Assembly: GCA_013146195.2 (NCBI GenBank) | Contig: CM028381.1 | Span: 55,445,573 to 55,509,572 of the forward strand | DNA length: 64,000 nucleotides | Direction: 5' to 3' | Source: Codonopsis lanceolata | Lineage: Eukaryota; Streptophyta; Magnoliopsida; Asterales; Campanulaceae | Shown here: one piece after another, positions 45,131-55,970 of the stretch | Layout of the letters: each line of letters starts with the position of its first letter | How positions within the stretch are numbered: position 1 is the first letter of the stretch | Position numbers and translations under genes: made by a program | Notes under the pieces: model-generated | The model's database searches: none | What the model was told of the DNA's origin: nothing | What the model saw: only the letters and a program-made list of their open reading frames with translations

Positions 45131-45860
45131 TTTTCGAAAACGTTTTTCTTATTATCTGATTTTTGGTAATTTTGGGAAAATGTACTAAATGTAAAATATT
45201 TTCCGAGTCAACAGAAAATCAAGCATTCTTTTCCGAAAAATGACTTACAGATTTATTTTTTGTATGTCATTTTCTGAATGTTCGACACCCCCTCCGTGCC
45301 CTTCCACAATTACATATCTTTACATATACGCACAATATTTTACTCAATAAATAAATTGTTTAGAAATATAAATGAAGTTTTTGTACATTATTTATAAATT
45401 ACAATTTTAATAAATAATCATTATGTTCTAAAATTAATGTCTACTATATTATTTAAGGGCGTCCCAAACATTATTCATCTTATTTTTAAAGACATTTTTT
45501 CATATCAATTATCAATTTTTTTATTTGTATTTGTGAGATTGAAAAAATATGAACCTTATTGATTTGACACTAATAATGATAAATTGAGAGTTATTAAAAG
45601 AAAAAATTACTTAAAGTTCAACACTATTTTATATTAAATATGTGTATTAATATTAGAATATACGTTTTGCATTTATTTATATATTGTTTTCCTTAATATT
45701 TTCCGTACGTTTGCCAAACACCGAAAATATTTTTCGACATAATTTCAAATGATTTACCAAACACCTAAAAATGAAATCTTTTCATATTCCATAAATCATT
45801 TTCTGGAAATCATTTTCCGTTAAACAAACGGAGCCCAAATCTTCATTTATTTTCTAAATA
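45131..45860. other. No gene recognised
   Basis: AT-rich sequence with TTTTCCGA/TCGGAAAA-type repeats near 45150-45250 and 45700-45830 that could be the ends of a decayed element. No coding frame. Confidence 0.35.
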
Positions 45861-46045
45861 CTCCCTCCGTTCCGAGTAAAGAATCTATGTTTGAAAGTCA
45901 ATTTTTTTTTTTTTAAAAAAATGATACTTTTAGTTGTTCGTTAGTAATAAAATGACATTTTTAAGCCTTGATTTTTAAAATTCGACTCTTTAAGTGAAAC
46001 ATCTCAAAATGAAATAATAGACTCTTTACTCGAAACGGAGGGAGT
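45861..46045. repeat. Mariner-like MITE, complete
   Basis: TA|CTCCCTCCGTTCCGAGTAAA to TTTACTCGAAACGGAGGGAG|TA, 185 bp, nearly perfect 24-bp TIRs. Decayed relatives sit at 14350 and 22253. Confidence 0.8.
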
Positions 46046-46120
46046 AATTATTTTGTTTGATTAGATACACAAATAAACAAAAACTAATTGACTAGCTATA
46101 TTCTAAATATTAATTTAATA

Positions 46121-46367
46121 CTCCCTCCGTTTTTAAATTATTGTTTATTTTGACTTGGCATACCGTTTAAAAAAAATAATTGATCGTATTATAAAGATTT
46201 GTGAATATGTGATTTTCTTTAATGTCATTTAGCATTTGGCCATAATTAAAGTAGGTAGAAAAAATAAGGGTAAAATGTTTTTCTAAAAGAAAAAGTTTTA
46301 AAAGGGAACAATGATTTTAGAACGGATGAAAAAAAAAATGAGAACGATAATTTGAAATCAGGGGAAC
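46121..46367. repeat. Stowaway-like MITE
   Basis: TA|CTCCCTCCGTTTTTAAATTA with the full family core; right end degenerate (AATCAGGGGAAC). Confidence 0.65.
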
Positions 46368-46718
46368 TATGTACTTTCCTAGAAATGTCATGTGCATGCG
46401 TAAACAATAATTAAAGTAATAATAAAAATAAGAATAAAGTGATAAATGTTTTCTTAAAAATAAAAGTTTAGAAAGAATGACAAATGTTTTGAACGGACCA
46501 AAAAGAAAAATAAGAGAGTAATAATATAGGAATGGGGAATGTAATATTTAACCTACGTACTGTATTATTTTAGGAGATCAAAATAATCCCGTACTTCCAA
46601 TATTATAAATGTTGTCGATCTAATCAATTTAACAAAAAAAATGTTAAAAGTGTATAAATAATTTGAATAAGATATCTGATGTCATTGATGGGATAATGAC
46701 GTGTCATCGTTCATTCGT

Positions 46719-47140
46719 TCCCTTAACATGGCACCAGGTACGTCCATTCTGTTGCTCCTTCGGTAGATTGGCTCGGGCGATGTAGCATTTTCCTTTGGGC
46801 AATAATTAAATTAAGAATCGGATATGAAATCCGAATCCGATCCGATCCGATCCGACGGATCAAATATATCCAATCATCTTATATTAAATATCCGCCGATC
46901 CGAAATATAAATTATGAATAAAATGTTAACAATATAAAATATGAAAGGAGGAAGATCAAAATTAACGTCATATATAATTGTGTATATTATGTATATGTAT
47001 AATATGATAATATGTTATCGTTCATCGGATCGGATTCCTTAACATGGCACCATACGTCCGATTCGTTAATAAATAAATTATCGGATTCGGATTCGGTAGA
47101 TTGGCTCGGGCGATGTAGCATTTTCCTTTGGGCAATAATT
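46719..47140 (+). repeat. Direct duplication upstream of gene copy 2
   Basis: CCTTAACATGGCACCA followed by CGGTAGATTGGCTCGGGCG and a further 28 matching bases occurs at about 46721-46807 and again at 47037-47140. The duplicated piece ends right where homology to the copy-1 promoter begins. A GATCC-type repeat (46835-46860) and a GGATTC repeat (47080-47093) lie between. Confidence 0.7.
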
Positions 47141-47149
47141 GGAGTACAT

Positions 47150-47364
47150 CCAAATCCAATAAAAATTCCAAGAACATCGAAATCCGTGCTCCAATTACCT
47201 TATCCCGGTTTTCTATTACCTCCAAAAACAAACAGCCTTTCAACCCTTCCCTCCTCAAATAACTTCCCTCTATAAATACACTCCCTTTCCCCGTCTCCTA
47301 GCAATCAAAGCAAATCACATCCAATCCCAATTACAACTGCAAATTAGTTCAAAGGAGAAAGAAA
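47150..47364 (+). promoter_or_regulatory. Promoter and leader of gene copy 2
   Basis: Aligns with 26515-26809. Conserved blocks include AACAAACAGCCTTTCAACCC, AACTTCCCTCTATAAATA and TCCCCGTCTCCTAGCAATC. The distance from TATA box to ATG is about 94 bases in both copies. Confidence 0.7.
47271..47278 (+). promoter_or_regulatory. TATA box, gene copy 2
   Basis: TATAAATA after AACTTCCCTC, in the same context as 26709-26716. Confidence 0.75.
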
Positions 47365-47664
47365 ATGAGTTATCTACACCGGGTACGTATGGCTGCCGGT
47401 GTTACCGTTGTTGACGGCCACACCGACCAAGGTCTTGAGCTCAATTCAGGCCTCAGATCCCTTCAGCGTGGCAGGAAGATGTTCTCTTCATCCTCTACTA
47501 CCTCCGGTGCCGGAATCGATCCGACCGAGCTCCGACCGGTTTCAAGCGTGTTAAGCTCCGATATCGGAGGAGTCCTCGCAAATGGTGGTGGAGCCGATGG
47601 AAGGAAACACGCGGACGAGTCTCTCCGACACGTGATGTACATGAACTGCTGGGGTCCGAGCTGA
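47365..47664 (+). CDS. Small plant protein of unknown function, copy 2 (complete)
   Basis: A 99-codon single-exon gene starting MSYLHRVRMAAG. Visible blocks: residues 1-24 with VVDGHTDQG; 28-42 with SGLRSLQRGRKMFSS; a Ser/Thr-rich stretch; TELRPVSSVLSSDIGG at about 53-68; a Gly-rich linker; and the C-terminus HADESLRHVMYMNCWGPS. From memory, this arrangement (start MSYLxRVxMAA, end VMYxNCWG) marks a family of uncharacterised plant proteins of about 90-100 residues; I cannot name a function. No signal peptide or membrane helix is evident; the protein is small and basic. Promoter, TATA box and start context are shared with copy 1 at 26810. Substitutions between the copies preserve the blocks. 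This is the best candidate for a working gene in the window. Confidence 0.8.
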   Translation: MSYLHRVRMAAGVTVVDGHTDQGLELNSGLRSLQRGRKMFSSSSTTSGAGIDPTELRPVSSVLSSDIGGVLANGGGADGRKHADESLRHVMYMNCWGPS

Positions 47665-48331
47665 GGCGTGGCGTGATACTAATTTTTACGAAGATCGGCC
47701 GGTGATATTTTGAGAGGGACGATTGGAGAACGTTGCCCAAACGGAGCGGCGTGAATTGACTCGGAACTTACTCGAAGAGATTGCGACGAAAATATGAGTC
47801 GGAAACAACTCTGATCTGGTGAAAAATGTGTAATTGAGAGAGAGAGAGAGAGGATACGGTTGTTATATATGTACAATTTTCCAACAGCTTAAATACAGTA
47901 ATTTTCGGCACTTGAATCTGAAGAAAGTGTTCATCAAATGTTTCTCTTTCTATTTTGGTATAGAATATTTTACTCCATTGTTCGGGCAAAGATTCCGACT
48001 TATTATTTTGTGTTGTTTCATGAAAGTTTACTTTCAAAAAATTATATTTAGTTTTTTGATACGATAAAAATATAGCTTGAATCGTTCGTGTTTTATGAGT
48101 AAGATATTTAAGTTTGATCTATTTTCTTGGATTTACTTAAGATCACGAAAACACTTTAGTATGAGTATTAGGCTTGATCTCACAAAATCATTTCCACGTG
48201 AGAGTAAGTATCGGAGACAAAAGACAATTTGACGAGGGATATTTATAGACCCCTAATATCATTGAATCTGTCTAGGATTCACTGCCTTAATTATTTATCT
48301 TGTAGGATTATGAGAGAATCTTTAGATTTTA
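47665..48331. other. 3' flank of gene copy 2; no further gene
   Basis: Positions 47665-47830 are moderately GC-rich and probably 3' untranslated or flanking sequence. A (GA)n run sits at 47837-47853. The rest is AT-rich with no feature. None of it matches the 3' side of copy 1. Confidence 0.45.
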
Positions 48332-49122
48332 GAACATTCACAATGATTGCATCCTAAAACGTTATTTATATAACCCTTTAAACTTTTTTAGAGGTCCTTT
48401 AAAAAAATGTAATTCCAATGAGCACCCTCTATATAACCATTTGAATTTGTGATATCTTAACTAACAAACCTAACTACCGATATATTTCTACTTTTTATTT
48501 TTTTTTATTTTTCTACCACAATTGAAATAAAATATTTATACATTTAAATTTTATATTTTATGAAAAATATATTATATGTTTTGATTATATAAATTATTTT
48601 ATTTAAATAAAGTCTTGTCATGTTTTTAATATTATCAATATACCCATAATTTTAAGTTAAAAAAAAAAAGAGGGAAATGATAGTGCAAAAAATACACTAA
48701 ATTAATTGAAAAAGAAAATGGGAAAAATGGGAAAACATACTATCATCAAAGTGATGATGTGAGTTGGGTTGTTTATTTAATTCATAGGCTCTCCACTCTA
48801 GCATATCAAAATTTTGGCAAAAAACTGGATGCTCTGATCAAACCAAAAAAATTCAGTTTTTACCGCCTTCTTTAAATTTTGGAACAAAATTTTTGAAAGG
48901 GAACAAATAGTAGGAAGAAGACCAATGAAGAAGGAGATAGGTGGGGAGAGAGAGAAGAAAGAGATGAATGGAGGTCGGCTAATACTCACCCAATAAGTTG
49001 GGGGAGAGTTAGTTTTTTTTAGGAATAGGGATTGATAGGGTGTCCACTGTAGGGGTTAAGTGGTAAAAAAAACCCTAAAAAAGGTTTTAGAATGTTAATA
49101 AAAGGAACCATTGTGCATGCTC
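48332..49122. mobile_element. PIF/Harbinger-like non-autonomous element
   Basis: Left end GAACATTCACAATGATTGC and right end CCATTGTGCATGCTC are inverted repeats, flanked on each side by TTA. 791 bp, no transposase frame. Confidence 0.65.
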
Positions 49123-49199
49123 TTAGGCGTGATAGACAGTTGACCGTGTGAATGTATGAACAAATATGGTAAGTGTCCTGCTCGGATAAAGAAACATTT

Positions 49200-49960
49200 T
49201 ACTTGTCTTGGAGAGCAAGTTTCTGAGGCTCCCTACTCGATACGTACCCGGGTGAGCAAGGCTCTGCCCAGAGTTATATGATGTAGACTGGTTAGAGACA
49301 AGTGTAGATCCCGGGCTTGTCCCCTGGTCGGACAGGCAAGGCCCGTGCTCAGCCAGATTTATCAAAGATGTCTCTTATTCTTTGCCCGATGTAGGTATAG
49401 TCCCCGGGCACAGGCAAAGCCTGTGCCCAACCAGGTCTAGACGAAAGTCATATTATTCATCGCTTGATATCTCACTAGCTCTGCCCTCTAGGTTGGTAGG
49501 TCTCATGCTAATTAAGCTCGTAACTGGCACGTGGTGGTTGTTCATGCCTTGCTCGTGACCCGGCTTGGGCCGAGCACATCAGTAGCCCCTAGCTCCTTGT
49601 CTGGCGAGCATTAATGGTCGGAACGGGGAGCGTTTATGCTTGATGATGTTGCTTTTGCTCCAGGCTCCAACACTTGTGAACTTTTGAGAAAATCGTGAAG
49701 GATTTGGAAAGCAGGTTTGTAGAAGATTCTGGAACCTCAGTGGGATACAGCTGGAGCATGCTGAGGAAGCTTGCCGTTGAGAGTACAGTAGGGCGAGTAG
49801 GCGTAGAGGCGCGTGAGTCATAAAGAGGTATCGTGACTTGAGATTTCTAGAGAGAAGATTTTCCAGAGAGTTCCTGCTGCTGCTACCTTGTGCATTTTTG
49901 ACTCCGGCATCCCCGTTTCCAGTTTCTGACCGGTATTTGCACCCAAAGTTTGAGTTCTCT
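49200..49960 (+). mobile_element. Gypsy-type LTR (upstream copy)
   Basis: Contains the family phrases CTCGATACGTnCnCGGG, GTTATATGATGTAGA, GACAAGTGTAGATCCC, TTGCTCGTGAC and GGGCCGAGCACATC. The last is shared with the LTR region near 61935-61965. The first 380 bp are repeated directly at 50347-50727. Start and end are approximate. Confidence 0.6.
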
Positions 49961-50296
49961 CTTCATCTTTTGGTTTCATCGGATTTCCACAATCTATGAA
50001 GAAATCCTTTTTACGCTCTTTGACAGTAAGTTGTTCACTTCTTTTTCCTGCTTTGTTCTTCATTTTTCTGAATTTAATGAAGTTTTCAGGTTCATCTTCT
50101 TCGTCTTCATACCTTTCTGGGTAGGATCCTTAAGGTTGGAATCGGCCATTAGATAGAGATTGAGGAAAAGACCAAGTGGTCTTGCTCGCTAGGCGGGCAT
50201 GTCCCTTTGGTATACCTAGACTTAGAAATTTTCCCTCTTGCTGTGCCGGCTATGCGGGCAGAATTTTGACTTTGTTTCCTCGATCTATTTTGTAGA

Positions 50297-50346
50297 TGTC
50301 TGATGTTTCGGATAATGACCAGGAGACCTTCAGCTACGGCGGGCAA
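50297..50346 (+). pseudogene. Start of a Gypsy gag-like frame, cut after about 16 codons
   Basis: ATGTCTGATGTTTCGG opens a frame (MSDVSDNDQETFSYGG) that runs straight into LTR sequence at 50347. It follows a leader region parallel to that before the MSSPLRLFDDSSDHE frame at 62653. The rest of the element is deleted. Confidence 0.45.
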
Positions 50347-50727
50347 AGTTTCCAAGGTTCTCTGCTCGATACGTGCTCGGGCGAGCAAGCCTATGCCCGG
50401 TTATATGATGTAGAATGGTTAGAGACAAGTGTAGATCCCAGGCTTGTCCCCTGATCGGGCGGGCAAGGCTCGTGCTCAGCCAGATTTATCAGAGATGTCT
50501 CCGATTCTTTTGCCCTATGTATGTATAGTCTCTAGGCTTGGCCCCTGGCCGGGCACAGACAAGGCCTGTGCCCGACCAGGTCTAAACGAGAGTCATATTA
50601 CTCATTGTTTGATATCTCACTAGCTCTGCCCACTAGGTTGGTAGGTCCCATGCTAATTAAGCTCGTGACTGATACGTGGTGGTCACTCGTGCCTTGCTCG
50701 TGACTCGGCTTGGGCTAGGCACATCAA
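50347..50727 (+). mobile_element. Gypsy-type LTR (downstream, truncated copy)
   Basis: Repeats 49200-49576 in the same orientation at roughly 85-90 percent by eye, and stops after AGGCACATCA. With 49200-49960 it brackets a gag start, the outline of an internally deleted element. Confidence 0.6.
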
Positions 50728-51175
50728 TTTTCATAATATTTTAAGTTTATTCTTTACATTTGATACTAACATATTAGTTACTTTTAAAGATTATAGTAAT
50801 TTTAACCTACTTTATTACAAATTATACATCTCTTAATAGTTAGATTTTTTAAAAAATAAACTTTTTGAGTGGAACCGATAAAGTTTTTTGATAAATAAAT
50901 TACTTCATTTGTTCTTAAATTATTGTCTTGCTCTCATTTTCAGTTATCTTCAAAATATTGTTTTGTTTGTAAGTTTCATTTTTAAAATAAATTTTTTACC
51001 TAGATTAAAATTTCATCCACCGGCGGCAATTATAATCTTTTTTATATAAACAACCTTTTGGATTATGATATTTGGCTAACTAAGATCTAAAAAAATCAAA
51101 ATAAAGATTATGGTTGATACGCGAGGATAAAGATTGTGGTTGATATAATGTTACCATTATCCTTATTTTTTATAA
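50728..51175. other. No gene; possible decayed MITE near 50900
   Basis: TTCATTTGTTCTTAAATTATTGT at about 50906 resembles one end of the Stowaway-like family. No partner end seen. Confidence 0.35.
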
Positions 51176-51183
51176 GAAAATGG

Positions 51184-52271
51184 TAGGGGTGTGCACAGGT
51201 CCTAAGCCCGCGGGCATTGGTAATATCCAGTATAGACCCATATGGTAGCAGGTATCATTTTAAAAAGTCCAGTACCGTAGACAAGCCCACGGGCATTGGA
51301 CGAACACTGGCTTAGATGGGCTCTCCGACGGCAAGGGGTACAACGGCGAATAGCGATGGCGTTGATTGCTCCCCCTTCAGTTCATTCGATTGTCTACAAT
51401 GTAACAGAACTATGAAGAACCAAAATTCAATTAATACAAAGTATTTTTATTATTTCATTAGCTCTCAAACAAAACTAAACATGATAAAAAACATTGAAAC
51501 CATTCATTTGACTTGCAAACTCAACACAAAGATGACAATTAACCCCTAATCAAACATCATGAACACCTAAAATTTGAAACACATAGGCTATTTTCAATAA
51601 AGAAGCAATAAAACAAACCCAAATCAGAACAAACTTACATGAACAACAGATAACAAGATCTGCAATGTCTCGCAAAGAGAAAAAAAATATCGAGTGGGTA
51701 GCGGGTCTAGCAGTGAAGTGAGAACTAGGAACGGGAAGTCACGATTCTACCGAAGGGTCACGATTCCGTCAAGGTACTGAAGAACCGAAGGTAGCAAACT
51801 AGCAGTCAATTTGACTTAAGGTTTCAAACTTTCACTTTCCCTTTTGAGTTCTTCCCTTTTTGTATTGGACCTATTGGTATATCACTAATTCATTTCACTA
51901 TATTGGCTAATCTGGATAATGGATTCTGTTAGTGTATAATATATTATAGTAGTATATAATAATATAATTTGTGATTTTGTTTATATATAATTTTATATAT
52001 GATATATCTAATAGACTAATACTAAGAGACACTAATACGGTAATGGTATAATTATAATATATTTAAATTTTAAAAATTTAATGTGATGATGGGCCGGACC
52101 GGGCTTAGATGGGCATTAAAACTTGAATGTTCGGGTGTGCACGAGCCTGCGGGCATCTAATATCTCTAAAGCCCAGCACTATGTATCAGTCCATGGGCAC
52201 GGACACTTTGGACCAAGCACAGACAAACATAATGGACTGTACAAGCTCATGGAGCGGGCTGCTCGCCCCTA
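51184..52271. mobile_element. Non-autonomous hAT element with 8-bp target duplication
   Basis: 1088 bp flanked by GAAAATGG (51176-51183 and 52272-52279). Terminal repeats TAGGGGTGTGCAC / GCTCGCCCCTA. Subterminal GCCC(A/G)CGGGC-type repeats at both ends. Inside, 51316-51549 is open for 77 codons but has no hAT transposase motif. Confidence 0.85.
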
Positions 52272-52279
52272 GAAAATGG

Positions 52280-53090
52280 ACATTATATCTATATTAGTGG
52301 TCAATTCAATTATTTTCCTTTAATTCATCTTGATTAATTTTTTTTTGATGTCAGTTGTCATTGGACTGCCATTACTGCTATTGGTTCTTTTTGTCCAATT
52401 TTATTATTATTTTTTCATTAAGTCATTACGCATGCATCTCACGCGAGGGCAAAAATGTCAAATTCACAATCTTCATTTTCCTCAAGGAACGCTATAGAAC
52501 CATATTGATTACTTTGACGTTGAATGAGGAGAATTCAAGAATCTAAAGTTATTTTTATGATATGAATTTTGTTTTTCAATTCAATTACCCGATTTTGTTC
52601 CGAATATGATAATCTGAAAGTTTAATAAATTGGATTTGGATTTAGATGTTCCAATCCGTTAACAACTTGATCCGATAAAAATATATATTAATATTGTACT
52701 TATAAAAGTTATTTATGTTTACTATAATATTTTACTAACATTGTTATTCATGTTGATATAAGATGAAAATAAGAATTTTTAATTTTATTCGACATTTGCT
52801 TAGCTAAAATACCTCAATATCAATTTTATTCAGGATTTTAATAAAGAGCTAATAAAATCCGAATAAAAAATTTTAAGATATGAATCAATTTTTGAAATAT
52901 CCAAAAGATAATCCGATCTGATCCAGGTCCATAATTTCTTAACAAATCCGATTCATTGACAAACCTACAAAGAAGTCCTCGAACCCCTTTGATACCATTT
53001 TGACAAGCCTTAAAAGTTTGACAAGCCTTAAAAGTGTTTCCAAGAGTATGAGGACTTATTTGACAGGTTAAAAAGCTTGGGGACAATATT
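52280..53090. other. No gene recognised
   Basis: AT-rich. A short tandem GACAAGCCTTAAAAG pair lies at 53000-53030. Confidence 0.4.
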
Positions 53091-53530
53091 AAATGTTAGA
53101 AATATGTTTTAGAATTAGGAGGGGGTGAAGTATAAATTCTAGAACAGGAAAATATAGAACGCTACTTTCTTTAAGTTGGCGCACGTCAAGTTGCTACCGT
53201 GTTCTTTTATTTTGTTTTACTATTTGAGTATTTTTAAAGTTTTTGTTTCTTATTTAATAAGGTCATTGCTTCCTTTTATTTAATTTGTTTCTTACAAGTT
53301 TATGATTTACTTTTTCATATTTTTTAAAGGCTTGTAAGCCTTTATAAAGACCCTTTTAAACATTATTTTTAATGTCTTCATTAATAAAATTGTTAATTAA
53401 GGATATAAATTGTGTGCGAGGATTGGAAGCTTTGATTTACAAATATCGTAGATTTGTTGTTTGTGATTGAATTCGACTTATTAATTGAAGAGTTATCTCA
53501 ATAGTGACGTCAATCCTAATACTAAGGTTC
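53091..53530 (+). mobile_element. Possible copia-type solo LTR
   Basis: Starts TGTTAGAAATATGTTTTAG, has a TATA-like CTTTATAAAGACC (53339-53351) and an AATAAAATTG-type signal, the layout of a copia LTR. The right end is uncertain and no primer site was found. Confidence 0.4.
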
Positions 53531-53689
53531 ACATCATCTCGAGGGAATTAAGTCTCGGTGTCTTGTTTAATTTTTTAAAATTAAAAAAAAAATTCAAACA
53601 AGACATAACTTAATAAAGGAATTGGGGTAAAAAAGTAACCTTTTTTCTAATTTTATATAAAAGTAATAATAAAAAAAGTTGTTTTGAAA

Positions 53690-53941
53690 CAGAGGAGTAT
53701 GTGCTTATGTTGGTGGATTTGTCGCACGGTTTAAGAAATATATTTGACTAAATTATTAATATTAGTTTGATATGCAGTTTACTTTAAAATCCATGTATAT
53801 GTGGTCCATAATTATAGTAAGATGAAAAAATAAAGGTAAAATGGTAAAAGTATTGTCCTAAAAAAGAAAGTTTCAAATAAGAAAATTATTTTAGGACGGA
53901 CGAAAAAGAAAAATAAGACAATAATTTGAAGACGGAGAGAG
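53690..53941. repeat. Stowaway-like MITE (left end decayed)
   Basis: Family core with TTAGGACGGACGAAAAAG and AGACGGAGAGAG|TA at the right end. Confidence 0.65.
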
Positions 53942-53944
53942 TAT

Positions 53945-54441
53945 CATGTTTTGACTTTTTAAAGTCAAACAAATTGTTTTGAAGTGTATTTTTTTATTTT
54001 TTAAAAATTATAAAATATAAACCATAAGTTTATTTTACCATGACTTACGTGTTTTATGTTTTTTTTTAAATATACACATCAAATATTCATGACAAACAAT
54101 CCGTTTAATTAAATTTGAAAAATCTTTACAATTATTTAGAAACGAAAGAAACATAAATCTTGAAAGAACAAAAAATAATTTTACAAAGTCTTGGATTCAG
54201 TGCCCTTGAAAGTATATATTAAGCTTGATCACAATCAAAATAAAACTACTCTTATGATTTCTCTGTTACATGCCAAGTGTGTTTTGAGTGCACATAATAT
54301 TATAAAATAATTTATCATCTGAACAAAGAAATAAATAAAAGTAAGAGACAAATATTAATCTATGAAGTATAATGTGCCATACCATAATCCATAAATATTT
54401 GATGAAAACGGAAAATCAAAATGTATATGAATCCAATCACA
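53945..54441. other. 3' flank of the gene at 54442; no other feature
   Basis: AT-rich, no coding pattern. Confidence 0.4.
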
Positions 54442-54843
54442 TCAAAGGTACCTTACAGATCTACTAAACTTAAGTGCCTTGAATGACCTTAAATCTTTTT
54501 CATCTGGGATTTCCTTTTGTGCTCCTAATTTTCTGCCAAGAATCGGCTTGAGCCACTTCTTCAACATCTTCCGAAATCCCAATCCCCGGTGGTGGCACTG
54601 CCTTTGGGCCACCTGTGACTCCAGGGGTGGCGGTGGCGGTGGCAACTCCAGGGGTGGCGGCGGCAGGGTATAGCGGTTCCTAACCACACTCGACTCCGAC
54701 AAACTCCTACCCAATATGGCTTGGTTTAGCTGCACCTCAAATGACAACCTTTCATATCTATCAAACAATGTGCTTTGTTCATCTCCAAATTTTCTCAACA
54801 CCACTTCCACTTCATCCATCTTCATCATTTCCTCTCTCTGCAT
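54442..54843 (-). CDS. Conserved small plant protein with proline-rich centre, unknown function
   Basis: A 133-codon single-exon frame starting MQREEMMKMDEVEVV. Residues 1-50 are acidic and helical, with the striking block FGDEQSTLFDRYERLSFEVQ and LNQAILGRSLSES. Residues 57-75 are two short proline runs (LPPPPLELPPPPPPLE). Residues 85-133 are basic, with GFRKMLKKWLKPILGRK and a C-terminal FKALKFSRSVRYL. Codon usage and composition differ from the surrounding AT-rich DNA. I recognise the LFDRYERLSFEVQLNQA pattern as a family of small uncharacterised plant proteins, but cannot give a function or symbol. The second and third Met (codons 6-7, 9) could also serve as starts; the first lies in the best block. 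No membrane segment. The opposite-strand frames here are Gly/Pro shadows. Confidence 0.8.
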   Translation of the reverse strand: MQREEMMKMDEVEVVLRKFGDEQSTLFDRYERLSFEVQLNQAILGRSLSESSVVRNRYTLPPPPLELPPPPPPLESQVAQRQCHHRGLGFRKMLKKWLKPILGRKLGAQKEIPDEKDLRSFKALKFSRSVRYL

Positions 54844-54848
54844 TACAA

Positions 54849-54862
54849 TCTCTCTCTCTCTC

Positions 54863-54909
<47 letters not shown>
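54849..54909. repeat. Compound microsatellite in the 5' leader of the gene at 54442
   Basis: (CT)n, then (TA)n, then (TG)n on the + strand, starting only six bases before the ATG on the gene's strand, where it reads (CA)n(TA)n(GA)n. If transcribed it lies in the 5' untranslated region. Confidence 0.9.
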
Positions 54910-54911
<2 letters not shown>

Positions 54912-55058
54912 AAGGATGATTTTGGTTGGCTATGGCTTGAAGGAAGTGTTTTGTGTTGAGAATTTAAGCCAAGCTGATGCAAGGCTTGGCTGACAACTGA
55001 GGAGTGATGTACAAGGAAGTGAACATAGCACACTAAGGTTTTGGAAATAGAAAAGATG

Positions 55059-55069
55059 ATATAAATATA
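55059..55069 (-). promoter_or_regulatory. Possible TATA box of the gene at 54442
   Basis: The - strand reads GTATATTTATATC about 215 bases before the ATG, leaving room for a leader that contains the microsatellite. Single sequence, no comparison available. Confidence 0.4.
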
Positions 55070-55309
55070 CCAAACGGCTCATAATAAATTCGTGCCCTTT
55101 AAAATTCTTAAGGTTTTCTTACCAAATTTTTTGGGTTTAGAAAAAAATGACTAAGATTCCTTATTGGGTGTTAGTGAATTGTTTTCGAGCTTTGTACCGT
55201 ATGATTATTAATACTCTATCTTTTTAAAAATAATTATCGTTTTAGATAAATGCACGCATATTAAAAATTATGTAGTATATTCATGAACGACTATATAGTT
55301 TCATAATTA

Positions 55310-55519
55310 TTTTGAATCAGAAAGAGTAGTTAATAAGTGCCCATTAACGTGGTCAAACTTAGTATATCATGTTTATGCATGTTGTCGAATATATATTGAT
55401 CGTCCACTTGCATAGTACGCATGAATATATATTAGGTTGTATATTTGTCAACACCTTTATAATTTCTTAATATGTGTTAATTACTCTACAAATATACGTA
55501 TTTTGAATCATAAATAGTA
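55310..55519. repeat. Roughly 200-bp direct repeat, unit 1
   Basis: GAGTAGTTAATAAGTGC, CCATTAACGTGGTCAAACTT, GTCCACTTGCATAGT and TTTATAATTTCTTAATAT recur in order at 55759-55970, and in part at 57225-57366. The unit junction (TTTTGAATCATAAATAGTA) is split by a MITE at 55520. Confidence 0.75.
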
Positions 55520-55758
55520 CTCCCTTCGATCCGTCCCAAAATATGACATTTTGGATAGTTTTTTTATTCCAAAATAAATGATATTTTTTTCTCAATTCTA
55601 TCTATATTTATTAATTATGTAACTCGTATTTGACTTTTTTGGTAAAAATATCAAGACAACTCATTAATATTTGAATAAGAAAATTTAGCATTTATAATAT
55701 ATTTTTTTGATTTTTTGTTAAAAGTTCAAAACGTCATATATTTTGAGATGGAATAGAT
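55520..55758. repeat. Mariner-like MITE inserted at the repeat junction
   Basis: CTCCCTTCGATCCGTCCCAA with AAAATATGACATTTTG at the left, and the inverse (CGTCATATATTTTGAGATGG) at the right, TA duplicated. Removing it leaves units 1 and 2 head to tail. Confidence 0.7.
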
Positions 55759-55970
55759 AGTTAATAAATACTCCATTAACGTGGTCAAACTCGGTACATC
55801 ACGTTTAAAGGTTGTTACTTGTTGGATATGCATTCACCATCCACTTGCATGGTAAGCATAAATAAATACTCTGAAACTATACTTAATTTGGATTAAAAAA
55901 AATAAGTATTATTTTGTATATTCGTCAATGCCTTTATAATTTATTAATATATGTCAATTACTTTAAAAAT
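55759..55970. repeat. Roughly 200-bp direct repeat, unit 2
   Basis: Aligns with 55310-55519 over its length, including TCAATGCCTTTATAATTT. Cut on the right by a Helitron that starts at 55970. Confidence 0.75.

Noticed and set aside
54479..54673. Gly-rich frame opposite the gene at 54442
   Set aside because: Shadow of the proline codons on the coding strand.
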